Shown here: positions 56,427-64,000 of the stretch, piece by piece
Layout of the letters: every line of letters begins with the position of its first letter
How positions within the stretch are numbered: position 1 is the first letter of the stretch
Assembly (NCBI RefSeq): GCF_014648495.1
Contig: NZ_BMRF01000002.1
Coordinates: forward strand, 790,510 to 854,509
Source of the DNA: Actinomadura cremea
GTDB taxonomy: Bacteria; Actinomycetota; Actinomycetes; Streptosporangiales; Streptosporangiaceae
Direction of reading: 5' to 3'
Length of the DNA: 64,000 bases
Made by a program: the position numbers and the translations under genes
The notes under the pieces: model-generated
The model's input: the letters and a program-made list of their open reading frames with translations, nothing else
Databases searched by the model: none
Told to the model about the DNA's origin: nothing

Positions 56427-57197
56427 GTGGACGCCGAGAAGCTCCGGACCCTGTTCGACCTGACCGGACGCGTAGCGATCGTCACCGGCGGCACCCGCGG
56501 GATCGGACGGGCGATCGCCGAGGGCTTCGTCGCCGCCGGTGCGAGCGTCGTCGTCGCCAGCCGCAAGCCCGAGCCCTGCGCCGAGACCGAGGCGCACCTG
56601 AAGGCGATGGGCGGCGCGGCCCTCGGCGTCCCGACCCACCTCGGCGACCTCGACGCGCTCGACGCCCTCGTCGCCCGCACCGCCGACACGTTCGGCCGCA
56701 TCGACATCGTCGTCAACAACGCCGCGAACCCGCTCGCCCAGCCCCTCGGCGGCCTCACCCCCGAGGCGTTCGCGAAGTCGCAGGACGTCAACGTCCGCGG
56801 CCCCGTGTTCCTCGTCCAGCGCGCCCTCGACCACCTCACCGAGAGCCCCTGCGCCGCCGTCCTCAACGTGATCTCCGCGGGCGCCTTCATGTGGTCGCCC
56901 GGCGTCGCCATGTACGCCGCCGCGAAGGCCGCGATGGCGTCCTACACCCGCTCGATGGCCGCCGAGTTCGCGCCCCGCGGCATCCGCGTGAACGCCCTCG
57001 CCCCCGGCACCGTCGACACCCTCATGGTCCGCAACAACCCGCCCGAGATCCAGGACGCGATGGCCACCGCCGCCCTCCAGGGCCGCATGGCCGACCCCGA
57101 CGAGATGGTCGGCCCCGCCCTCTTCCTCGCCTCGGACGCCGCGAGCTTCGTCACCGGCCAGACCCTCCTCGCCGACGGCGGCCTCGTCCCCCGCTGA
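56427..57197 (+). CDS. Short-chain dehydrogenase/reductase (SDR)
   Basis: A 256-residue classical SDR: cofactor motif TGGTRGIG (about 20-27), NNAAN (about 96), active-site Ser in NVISAGAF, and YAAAK (Tyr about 162, Lys about 166). The Arg after the second strand (ASRKPEP) favours NADPH. The C-terminal ADGGLVPR is typical. It interconverts an alcohol and a ketone. GTG 56427 follows GGGAGG. It is probably cotranscribed with the GlcD-type oxidase and could act on the same metabolite. Confidence 0.93.
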   Translation: MDAEKLRTLFDLTGRVAIVTGGTRGIGRAIAEGFVAAGASVVVASRKPEPCAETEAHLKAMGGAALGVPTHLGDLDALDALVARTADTFGRIDIVVNNAANPLAQPLGGLTPEAFAKSQDVNVRGPVFLVQRALDHLTESPCAAVLNVISAGAFMWSPGVAMYAAAKAAMASYTRSMAAEFAPRGIRVNALAPGTVDTLMVRNNPPEIQDAMATAALQGRMADPDEMVGPALFLASDAASFVTGQTLLADGGLVPR

Positions 57198-57282
57198 CCC
57201 GCGCGGCACGCCCCGGATCACGCCCGCGAACCGCCCCGTCCGGCGGTGGTTGGTGTGTGGGGGGCCGGGTAGTAGCGGCGAG

Positions 57283-58368
57283 ATGACCAACGGCAAAGGG
57301 TTCGACGTCCTTCCGTCCCCCTTGCGGAAGGCGGCGGCGGTCGCGGCGTGCTTCCTGCTCATCGCCGCGGCCGTCGGGCTGCTCGTCTACCTCCTGGTGC
57401 GGCTCGCGCCGCTGACGATGGCGATCATCGCGGCGCTGCTGCTGACCGCGCTGATGTCGCCGGTCGCGCGGGTGACGCGGCGGCTGCGGGCGCCCGCCTG
57501 GGCCGGGGCGCTCGCCGGGCTGCTCACCCTGCTCCTCGCGATCGCCGGGCCGGTCGCGCTCGTCACCGGGCAGGCCGCCGACCAGTGGGAGCAGATGCGG
57601 CGGGGGCTCACCACGGGGCTCGACCGGGCCCGCGACCAGCTCGTCAACGGGCCGCTGCCGATCAGCGAGCGGCAGCTCGACAGCGTCGTCGACGCGATCA
57701 CCCGGGCGGCGCAGCGGTCGTCGCCCGACCCGGTCGCGGGCGCCAGCATGGCGGCGGAGGTGCTGGCCGCCGCGCTCATCGCGCTGTTCCTACTGTTCTT
57801 CATGTTGAAGGACGGCAAGACGATGTGGGGCTGGCTCGTGCGGCTCGCGCCCGAACGGCGGCGCGCGCGGATCGACGCGGCGGGGCGGGCCGGATGGCGG
57901 GCGCTGGTGTCGTACGTGCACGGCATCGTCGTGATCGCCCTGGTGGACGCGATCGGCATCGGGCTCGCGCTCGTCCTGATCGGCGTCCCGTTCGCGCTGC
58001 CGCTGACGCTGCTGACGTTCGTCGCGGCCTTCGTCCCTATCGCGGGCGCGATCATCGCGGGGGCGGCGGCGGTGCTCATCGCGTTCGTCGGCGGCGGGGT
58101 CACCGACGCGCTGCTGGTGCTCGCGGCGGTGATCGTGGTGCAGCAGGCCGAGAGCCACCTGCTGCAACCGCTGATCATGGGCCGCACCCTGCACCTGCAC
58201 CCGGTGGTGATCATCGGCGCGGTGACGGCCGGGACCCTGCTCGCGGGGATCGCGGGCGCGGTCATCGCCATGCCGATCGTCGCGGTCGTGTACCGCGTGT
58301 CGTCCGTCCTGGCGGGCCGCGACGGGCCTACCGGACGGGCGTCGCCGGAGCCGGCAGAGCCCGCTTGA
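57283..58368 (+). CDS. AI-2E (PerM/UPF0118) family membrane protein
   Basis: A 361-residue permease-like protein with seven to eight membrane helices: three in the first 95 residues, a long soluble loop (about 95-160, ISERQLDSVVDAI), then helices with LVDAIGIGLALVLIGVPFALPLTLLTFVAAFVPIAG in short consecutive blocks, and HLLQPLIMGRTLHLHP near the end, the family signature. Family members have been linked to autoinducer or ion export. ATG 57283 is used. The last 41 bases overlap the end of the acyl-CoA synthetase gene on the other strand. Confidence 0.88.
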   Translation: MTNGKGFDVLPSPLRKAAAVAACFLLIAAAVGLLVYLLVRLAPLTMAIIAALLLTALMSPVARVTRRLRAPAWAGALAGLLTLLLAIAGPVALVTGQAADQWEQMRRGLTTGLDRARDQLVNGPLPISERQLDSVVDAITRAAQRSSPDPVAGASMAAEVLAAALIALFLLFFMLKDGKTMWGWLVRLAPERRRARIDAAGRAGWRALVSYVHGIVVIALVDAIGIGLALVLIGVPFALPLTLLTFVAAFVPIAGAIIAGAAAVLIAFVGGGVTDALLVLAAVIVVQQAESHLLQPLIMGRTLHLHPVVIIGAVTAGTLLAGIAGAVIAMPIVAVVYRVSSVLAGRDGPTGRASPEPAEPA

Positions 58369-59809
58369 GGATCTTGCCGGTGGGGCCGACAGGCAGTTCG
58401 TCCAGGAACCGGATCTGCCTCGGGTACTTGTACGCGGCGACCCGTTCGCGCACCCAGTCGCGCAGCTCGCCGGCGCTGGCCGGGGCGCGCAGCGCCACCA
58501 CCGCCGTGATCTCCTCGCCGACCTCCGGGTGCGGGACGCCGACGACCGCGGCCTGCCGGACGGCCGGGTGCTCGTACAGGACCTCCTCGACCTCGCGGGG
58601 ATAGACCGTGTAGCCCGCCCGGATGATCACGTCGCGGCGGCGGTCGACGAGGTAGAAGACGCCGTCGTCGTCGGAGCGGCCCAGGTCGCCGGTGTGGAAC
58701 CAGCCGTCCCGGATCGCCTCGGCGGTGGCCTCGGGGTTGTTCCAGTAGCCCTTCATCACGTTGGGCCCGCGCACGACGATCTCCCCGATCTCGCCGTGCG
58801 GGAGCTCGCGGCCGTCGTCGCCGACGACCCGCATCTCGACGCCGTGGATCGGGCGGCCGATCGAGCCGGGGCGGCGGCCCGCGCCGGCCCGGTTGGACGC
58901 AGCCAGCGGCGAGGTCTCGCTCAGCCCGTAGCCCTCGATGATCCGGCAGCCGTGCTGCTCGTAGGCGCGCAGGACGTCCAGGGGGAGTGCGGCGCCCCCG
59001 GACACGCAGCTGCGCAGGAGCGAAAGGTCGGACACGGCCGGATGGTCGAGCAAGGCGATGAACATCGCCGGGACCCCGTGGAAGACGGTCACGCCGTCCC
59101 GTCTGACCACCTCCAGGGCGCGTCCGGCGTCGAACCGTTCGAGGAGGGTGAGCCGCCCGCCCGCGTGGACGGTCGCGTTCAGCGCGCACGTCTGCCCGAA
59201 CGCGTGGTACAGCGGGAGCGCGCCGAGGACGACGTCGTCGACGCCGAGCCCGTGCATCCGCGCCACCGTCGCGGCGTTGCCGCCGAGGTTCGCGTGCGTC
59301 AGCTCGATGCCCTTGGTGGGGCCGGTCGTCCCCGCGCTGTAGAGGATCACCGCGGTGCCGTCGCCGGACGTGCCGGCGACGTCCTCCTCGGGCGGCACGC
59401 CGCGCAGGAGCCGGGTCCATTCGCCCGGCACCACGAACATGTAGTCGGTGCGGGTGCCGGCCGTCCCCGCCTCGACGGTCTCCGCGTACGCGTGCCAGGC
59501 GATCACCAGCCGGGCCGTGCAGTCGCTCAGGTACGCGGCGATCTCGCGCCGCTTCAGCAGCGGATCCAGCGGGACGACCACCGCCCCGATCCGCAGGATG
59601 CCGTAGTAGACGACGGCGAACTCGGGCACGTTGGGGAGCATCACCGCGACCCGGTCGCCCGGCCCGATCCCGCGCCGCCGCAGCAGCGCGCCCGTCCGCG
59701 CGCTCCGCAGTTCCAGCTCGCGGTAGCCGAGTCCCTCCCGGTCGAGCGTGAGGGCCGTGCGTCCGCCGAACCGTTCGGCGGCGGCCCGGAGCCGCTCAGC
59801 GAGATTCAT
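58328..59809 (-). CDS. Acyl-CoA synthetase / AMP-dependent ligase
   Basis: A 493-residue ANL-superfamily enzyme. The AMP-binding P-loop is YSAGTTGPTKGIELTH (about 155-170), followed by EGYGLSETSP, HTGDLG with the adenosine-contact Asp, and the C-terminal catalytic Lys in GPTGKILKR. It activates a carboxylic acid, probably a medium or long chain fatty acid, to its CoA ester. ATG 59809 gives the usual MNLAERL start and lies 14 bases inside the upstream PucR-type gene, so the two are translationally coupled. A longer start at 59845 is less likely. Confidence 0.92.
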   Translation of the reverse strand: MNLAERLRAAAERFGGRTALTLDREGLGYRELELRSARTGALLRRRGIGPGDRVAVMLPNVPEFAVVYYGILRIGAVVVPLDPLLKRREIAAYLSDCTARLVIAWHAYAETVEAGTAGTRTDYMFVVPGEWTRLLRGVPPEEDVAGTSGDGTAVILYSAGTTGPTKGIELTHANLGGNAATVARMHGLGVDDVVLGALPLYHAFGQTCALNATVHAGGRLTLLERFDAGRALEVVRRDGVTVFHGVPAMFIALLDHPAVSDLSLLRSCVSGGAALPLDVLRAYEQHGCRIIEGYGLSETSPLAASNRAGAGRRPGSIGRPIHGVEMRVVGDDGRELPHGEIGEIVVRGPNVMKGYWNNPEATAEAIRDGWFHTGDLGRSDDDGVFYLVDRRRDVIIRAGYTVYPREVEEVLYEHPAVRQAAVVGVPHPEVGEEITAVVALRAPASAGELRDWVRERVAAYKYPRQIRFLDELPVGPTGKILKRALPAPATPVR

Positions 59810-61148
59810 GCGCCGACGGTACGTCGGCGATCCCATCCTCCTCATTGGTCGCGGAGACCAGTCTTTTCCGGCCGGGATTGGTGGCCGGGGGCAACACGTC
59901 CTGGAGGGCGATGGCGACCAGCAGATCGACCAGATCGGTGAAGTGCCGGAGGTTGCGGCCGGTCCGTTCCTGGATGCGGCGAAGGCGGTACTGCGCGGTG
60001 TTGTGGTGGATCTGGAGGTGCTCGGCGGCGGCGCGCAGGTTGAGGTCGGCGGCGGCGAACGCCCGGATCGTCGCCGTCAGCACCCCGCCGCGCATCCGGT
60101 CCTCCGCCAGCAGGTCCAGGACGCGCGGGTCCACCAGGTGGCGCGCGGTGTCGTCCGCGCGCAGCGCCATGTACTCGAACGGCGAGATGCGCGGCAGCGC
60201 CGCCACGCCGCCGTCCTCGGGCAGGAACTCCAGCACGGCCCGCGCCTCCTGGAAGGCACGCGGGATCTCCGCCGTGCCCTCGACGACGGTGCTGATGCCC
60301 ATCGCCAGCACGATGTCCTCCTCCAGGAGGTCCCGCTGGACGGCCTGGAGCCGGTCGCACAGCTCCCCGGGGTCGCCGCCGGGGCCGAGCGCGGGCACGG
60401 CCACGATCTCCGACTGCCGCACGACCGCGAGCGTCCGGTGCCTGTCGACCCCGGTCCGGGCGATCGCCGCGCACGCCGCGTGCCGGGCGTCGGCCTCCCC
60501 GCCGAGCAGGACGGCCGCGACCACGACCAGCGGGGTGCGCGCCTCGGGGTTCAGGCCGTGCGCGTGGGCGGTCGCCAGCTGCGGCCCGCGTGTCGGCGCC
60601 TCGCCGTCCAGGAGGAGTTCCACCAGGTCGCGGGTCTCCTGGACGCTCTCCGCCGCGGCGTACCGCTGGAACTCCATGTACGCGTTGGCGGCGTGCGTGC
60701 TGGCGAAGTCGCAGTACCGCATCAGCGGCGACGCCAGTGTCAGCGCAGCCTCCTGGCCGGCGTACGAGCGGCCCGCGTGCTCCACCACCGCCTCCCAGAA
60801 GACCTGCTGGCCGACCCGGAAGGCGTTGATGTAGTCGGCGAGCGTGCATCCGGCCTGCGCGCGCCGCATCGACGCGCGGCGGCTGAAGGCGATGTCCTCG
60901 AAGGTGACCGTGCGCTCCTCCAGCAGCACGGCGAGCTTGGTGCGGTAGTGCCGGCCCACCTGTTCGTGGACGTCGGCGAGGAAGCCGTCCCCCCGGTCGG
61001 CGTACGCGGGGATCTCCGCCCGCATGGCCGTGACGGCCCGGTCGGCCAGTTCGTCGACGATGGTGAGGAGTTCGGCGAGAATTCGTGATCGTTCGGTGCG
61101 GACCGTGTCCGCACCGGTGAGCGTTCCCGTGCTGAGGCCACCGGACAT
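59796..61148 (-). CDS. PucR-type regulator with RsbRD-like N-terminus
   Basis: A 450-residue regulator: helical N-terminal domain (about 25-165, RsbRD-like), a GGDEF-like CdaR middle domain (about 175-310) and a C-terminal PucR helix-turn-helix (about 370-425, LNLRAAAEHLQIHHNTAQYRLRRIQE). ATG 61148 gives MSGGLSTG. Its 3' end overlaps the acyl-CoA synthetase start by 14 bases, so it probably controls and is coexpressed with that gene. One of two 60-bp direct repeats lies 63 bases upstream of its start. Confidence 0.9.
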   Translation of the reverse strand: MSGGLSTGTLTGADTVRTERSRILAELLTIVDELADRAVTAMRAEIPAYADRGDGFLADVHEQVGRHYRTKLAVLLEERTVTFEDIAFSRRASMRRAQAGCTLADYINAFRVGQQVFWEAVVEHAGRSYAGQEAALTLASPLMRYCDFASTHAANAYMEFQRYAAAESVQETRDLVELLLDGEAPTRGPQLATAHAHGLNPEARTPLVVVAAVLLGGEADARHAACAAIARTGVDRHRTLAVVRQSEIVAVPALGPGGDPGELCDRLQAVQRDLLEEDIVLAMGISTVVEGTAEIPRAFQEARAVLEFLPEDGGVAALPRISPFEYMALRADDTARHLVDPRVLDLLAEDRMRGGVLTATIRAFAAADLNLRAAAEHLQIHHNTAQYRLRRIQERTGRNLRHFTDLVDLLVAIALQDVLPPATNPGRKRLVSATNEEDGIADVPSAHESR

Positions 61149-61550
61149 GCCCGGATGATTCCTGTCACACCGGGCAGCGTCAACGGCTCGTGACAAGTCC
61201 GAGACGTGGGCTGTTCTCCGCGGACAACTCCCCGCTCGCAGGTTGGGTGCCCACGCCCAATGCGGGTGGTACATGCATGAACTTCCAGGTCATCTCCCGC
61301 GGAAGCGAGACGTGCAGGTCAAGGCCAGGGATGGTGCGGGTGTGATGTGGGGTGGCGGCCGAACTGCTCGATGCCCACTTGAAGGCCAGGCGGGGTTCCC
61401 CGGCACCTTCTCCGGCTGAACGACCGCGCGGACGGGCGGAGTTCGGCCCGTGGCACGTTCGAGACACGGCCCAACCGGTCGAGAAGGCGGCATCGGGTGC
61501 GGCGTTCTCGCGGGGAGCGCCGAACCGGGGCGAGGCGCGTGACACCGCTG
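61149..61550. other. Intergenic region with repeat copy R1
   Basis: About 400 bases upstream of the PucR-type gene. It holds the first 60-bp direct repeat (61211-61270). The rest has open minus-strand frames with no start signal or family resemblance that I recognise. It may contain gene debris. Confidence 0.4.
61211..61270. repeat. 60-bp direct repeat R1
   Basis: Begins CTGTTCTCCGCGGACAACTC and matches R2 (62342-62401) at 50 of 60 positions by my count, with the first 20 identical. It contains a 7-bp hairpin TTGGGTG..CGCCCAA that is kept in both copies. Confidence 0.8.
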
Positions 61551-62070
61551 TCATCGCTCGCCGGGTTGCGTGATGCGCTCGAGCCATCGCCGCAGAAGGG
61601 CGATCTCGGCCGGCTCCAGGGCGTCGGTCCCGGCGAGATCGAGTTGCGCTTGCAGGTGCAGCGCGGTGGTGTGGAGCGTGTCGGCTCCGTCCCGGACGGT
61701 CGCCGTGGTCAGGACGTGCGAGAACACGGTGTCGCGCATGCGGTGGGACGGCGCGGGGTCCTCGAACAGGGCCGGGGTGGCGATGTGGTCCAGGGCGGTT
61801 CCGACGTTGGCCGACAAGATCAGCCGAGCGGCGGTTCGCGGCGCGAGCTTCAGCGCGCCCGCCGCCGCGCACCGCGTGAGCGTCGCCACCAGCAGATCCA
61901 TCACGCGGTCTCGCGCCGTCGAGCGCGACCACGGCCGCGGGGTGAACATCAGCTGGTAGAGGGCCGGGTTCGCCTGCGCGAACGCCATGTGGCCGTCCCA
62001 GCCGGCGTGCAGGTCGGCGACCGGATCGCCGGTCCGCTCCTGGGCGGCCTTGAGGGCGGTGTCCGCCGTC
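61551..62070 (-). pseudogene. Headless TetR regulator
   Basis: About 170 residues of a TetR C-terminal ligand domain (ADLHAGWDGHMAFAQANPALYQLMF; ends LRRWLERITQPGER). The N-terminal helix-turn-helix is absent: the TetR-like reading ends at about LKAAQER (near 62060), and upstream sequence belongs to a different gene on the other strand. No DNA binding is possible, so it is a remnant. A GTG at 62072 could still allow translation. Confidence 0.75.
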
Positions 62071-62202
62071 ACCGATGCCTACGTCGACGTTTACGGCGAG
62101 CGGGCCAGGGCGACCACGCTGGTCCTCGTCGAGGAGGTCCCCGATGGCGGCTGGGGCCTCGGCGGTGACGTGCTCACCGCCGGGATGCTCGGCCGCAGCT
62201 GA
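62060..62202 (+). pseudogene. Headless tautomerase-like gene
   Basis: About 46 codons resembling the C-terminal two thirds of a 4-oxalocrotonate tautomerase-like protein (AVTDAYVDVYGERARATTL, VEEVPDGGWGLGGDVL). The N-terminus with the catalytic Pro1 is missing. The match begins where the TetR remnant on the other strand begins, so one deletion could have removed both starts. Confidence 0.6.
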
Positions 62203-62341
62203 CACTTCGCCGGGAGCCGGGCCAGGCGGGCGACCGCCCAGCCCGGCGCGGTCCGCCCGCCGGCGATGGCGGACGATGCTCTCACCGGCCGAAGCCGTGG
62301 AACGCGGTCGCGCGGGCGGGGAGTCCGGTCCGGGACGCTCG

Positions 62342-62401
62342 CTGTTCTCCGCGGACAACTCCCAGGACCGAGGTTGGGTGCTCGCGCCCAATGTGCGAGG
62401 T
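62342..62401. repeat. 60-bp direct repeat R2
   Basis: Second copy of R1, same orientation, 1131 bases away, just upstream of livG. It ends 55 bases before the livG start, so it may overlap the livG promoter. Confidence 0.8.
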
Positions 62402-62456
62402 GAGCCCGGATTTTACGCTGACGGCCCCTGTATCAGAACGCCGTTCAGGAGGCCGG

Positions 62457-63215
62457 ATGCTGGAGGTTCGCGAGCTCACCGTCCGCTTCGGCGGGATCAC
62501 CGCGCTGGGAGGTGTCGGGTTCGCCGTCGATCGCGGTGAGATGGTCGGGCTGATCGGACCGAACGGCGCCGGGAAGACCACCCTGTTCAACTGCCTGACC
62601 CGCCGGTACGACGCCGACGAGGGCGCGATCGGCTACGAGGGCCGCGACCTGCTCGCCGTCGCCCCGCACGCGATCGTCGGGCTCGGCATCGCCCGCACGT
62701 TCCAGAACCTCGGCCTGTTCCCGCGCATGTCCGTCCGGGACAACGTCATGGTCGGCGCCCACCACCACGGCCGCGCCGGGTTCGTCGGCGCGAGCCTGCG
62801 GCTGCCGTCCGTGCGGCGCGAGGAGGCCCGGCTGCGCGGCGAGACCGCCGGGCTGCTCGAACGGCTGGACCTGACGGCCGTCGCCGACCATCCGGCCGCC
62901 GGACTGCCGTTCGGCACCCTCAAGCGGGTCGAGCTGGCCCGCGCCCTGGCCGCCCGTCCCCGGCTGCTCCTGCTGGACGAGCCCGTCAACGGCCTCAGCC
63001 ACGGCGAGGTCGGGGAGTTCGCGGGCCTGCTCCAGTCGATCCGCGCGGACTTCGACGTGACCGTCATCGTCGTCGAGCACCACATGGGCTTCGTGATGGG
63101 CACCTGCGACCGGGTCGTCTGCCTCGACTTCGGCAAGAAGATCGCCGAAGGCCCGCCCGAGGACGTCCAGCGCGACCCGGCCGTCATCGAGGCGTACCTC
63201 GGGGCCGCGGCATGA
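62457..63215 (+). CDS. livG: Branched-chain amino acid-type ABC transporter ATPase LivG
   Basis: A 252-residue ABC ATPase: Walker A GPNGAGKT (about 35-42), Q-loop in IARTFQNLGLFP, signature region LPFGTLKRVELARAL (a known variant of LSGGQ in this group), Walker B LLLLDEP and the switch His in VVEHHMGF. The length and ARTFQN motif are those of LivG, which powers uptake of branched-chain amino acids or related amides. ATG 62457 has AGGAGG four bases ahead. It overlaps livF by four bases (ATGA). The substrate-binding and permease genes are not in the window. Confidence 0.9.
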   Translation: MLEVRELTVRFGGITALGGVGFAVDRGEMVGLIGPNGAGKTTLFNCLTRRYDADEGAIGYEGRDLLAVAPHAIVGLGIARTFQNLGLFPRMSVRDNVMVGAHHHGRAGFVGASLRLPSVRREEARLRGETAGLLERLDLTAVADHPAAGLPFGTLKRVELARALAARPRLLLLDEPVNGLSHGEVGEFAGLLQSIRADFDVTVIVVEHHMGFVMGTCDRVVCLDFGKKIAEGPPEDVQRDPAVIEAYLGAAA

Positions 63216-64000
63216 CCGAGCGGAGCGAGGAGCGGAGCGAGGACAGGGGCGCGGCTCGCGCCGAGGGGAGTGGGGGGCCGCCCCCCGGCAAAGGCGCCGG
63301 CGACTTCCTCGTCGTGGACGACCTGCACGCGGGGTACGGCGACGTCCGCGTGCTGCACGGGGTGAGCCTGCGCGTGGGCGAGGGCGAGATCTGCGCGATC
63401 CTCGGGCCGAACGGCGCGGGCAAGACGACGCTGCTGCGCGCGCTCTGCGGGATGGTCAAGGGCCGCGGCGCCGTGCGTCTGGACGGGGCGTCGCTGTCCG
63501 GGCGGTCGCCGGACGCCGTCGCCCGGCGGGGCGTCGCGCACGTGCCGGAGGGGCGCGGCACGTTCGTCCCGCTGACGGTCGAGGAGAACCTGCGGCTCGG
63601 CGCGTTCGCGCGCCGCGACCGCGCCGCCGTCCAGGCCGACCTGGAGCGCGTGTACGGCCACTTCCCGGTGCTGCACGAGCGGCTCGGGCAGGTCGCCGGG
63701 AGCCTCAGCGGCGGCGAGCAGCAGATGCTCGCGATCGGCCGGGCGCTGATGTCCCGGCCCCGGCTGCTGCTGCTGGACGAGCCGTCGCTCGGGCTCGCGC
63801 CGCTGGTCACCCGGGAGCTGTTCGGCATCGTGCGATCGATCAACGAGGAGGAGCGGACCACCGTGGTCGTCGTGGAGCAGAACGCGCATCTCGCGCTCGG
63901 CATCGCCGGGCAGGCGCACGTGCTGGAGAGCGGACGGATCGTGCTGTCGGGGTCGGCGGCGGACATCCGGGCCGACGAGCAGGTCGCCCAGTCCTACCTC
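63212..64000 (+). CDS. livF: Branched-chain amino acid-type ABC transporter ATPase LivF, 3' end cut
   Basis: 263 codons are visible with no stop, so the last few residues lie outside. Walker A GPNGAGKT (about 66-73), LivF-specific VPEGRGTFVPLTVEENL, signature LSGGEQQML, Walker B LLLLDEP and the family tail VVEQNAHLAL. The ATG overlaps the livG stop. The first 30 residues (TERSEERSED..) are an unusual charged/Gly linker coded by a tandem 12-base repeat and a GC hairpin; LivF normally begins at about LVVDDLHAGYG. A GTG at 63314 is the alternative start. Confidence 0.9.
   Translation, partial: MTERSEERSEDRGAARAEGSGGPPPGKGAGDFLVVDDLHAGYGDVRVLHGVSLRVGEGEICAILGPNGAGKTTLLRALCGMVKGRGAVRLDGASLSGRSPDAVARRGVAHVPEGRGTFVPLTVEENLRLGAFARRDRAAVQADLERVYGHFPVLHERLGQVAGSLSGGEQQMLAIGRALMSRPRLLLLDEPSLGLAPLVTRELFGIVRSINEEERTTVVVVEQNAHLALGIAGQAHVLESGRIVLSGSAADIRADEQVAQSYL
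63219..63244 (+). repeat. Tandem 12-base repeat in the livF N-terminal linker
   Basis: GAGCGGAGCGAG twice in direct succession, followed by a GGGGGG/CCCCCC hairpin near 63269-63287. The sequence looks like intergenic repeat DNA that has entered the reading frame. Confidence 0.6.

Noticed and set aside
61149-62456. Intact insertion sequence between the direct repeats
   Set aside because: No transposase frame or terminal inverted repeats are visible; the contents are fragments of ordinary genes.

Overview
The window looks like chromosome from a very GC-rich actinomycete, most likely Actinomadura or a close Thermomonosporaceae/Streptosporangiales relative. That placement is an inference from base composition, frequent GTG/TTG starts with GGAGG-type ribosome sites, strong C/G at third codon positions, U-tail-free GC hairpin terminators, and gene content (ECF41 sigma factor, PucR regulators, chitinase/LPMO, MMPL and FUSC proteins). 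I saw no rRNA, tRNA, CRISPR array, intact transposase or prophage gene.

Layout. 1-3958 (minus): a tightly overlapping module of Ycf35-like DUF1257, DUF2997, a 4Fe-4S radical-SAM activase-like protein, a Ycf46-like AAA ATPase and a HEAT-like protein that runs off the left edge. It faces a membrane Ser/Thr kinase (4180-5883). 5923-11973: a chloramphenicol-type MFS exporter, a DUF899 protein, a CatB/Vat-like acetyltransferase with a near-consensus promoter, DUF5701, TetR and a secreted lipase. 12035-16564: lipB, and metH behind a clear S-adenosylhomocysteine riboswitch. 16869-22789: a FUSC membrane protein, an array of three covarying structured repeats, a large TerD-like protein, and a divergent DRB0094-type RNA ligase. 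22836-28473: PepSY lipoprotein, MMPL transporter, ECF41 sigma factor, AadA-like nucleotidyltransferase, LysR. 28590-32165: dnaE. 32152-35206: an apparent operon of GH18 chitinase, AA10 LPMO and a DUF305 protein behind a CsnR-like palindrome. 35760-43269: a ureohydrolase resembling guanidine hydrolase, a TetR and EamA pair, then a TetR regulon (FAD oxidoreductase and Baeyer-Villiger-type monooxygenase) marked by two copies of one operator.

43322-53080: sulfotransferase, a PGPGW membrane protein, a secreted protein of unknown function, two tandem GT39 glycosyltransferases, a GT2-GtrA fusion and a response regulator with no kinase beside it. 53197-61148: a GAF-PucR regulator with a GlcD-type oxidase, an SDR, an AI-2E family permease, and a PucR regulator overlapping an acyl-CoA synthetase. 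61149-62456 is a gene graveyard: a headless TetR and a headless tautomerase abut at one point, flanked by two 60-bp direct repeats. The window ends in livG and livF, with livF cut by the edge.

The strongest candidates for undescribed biology are the three-copy structured repeat array beside the TerD-like/RNA ligase pair (18971-19280) and the ycf35/ycf46-like module with its facing kinase (1-5883). The DUF305 gene placed 4 bp after the copper-dependent LPMO (32152-33607) is also worth testing.
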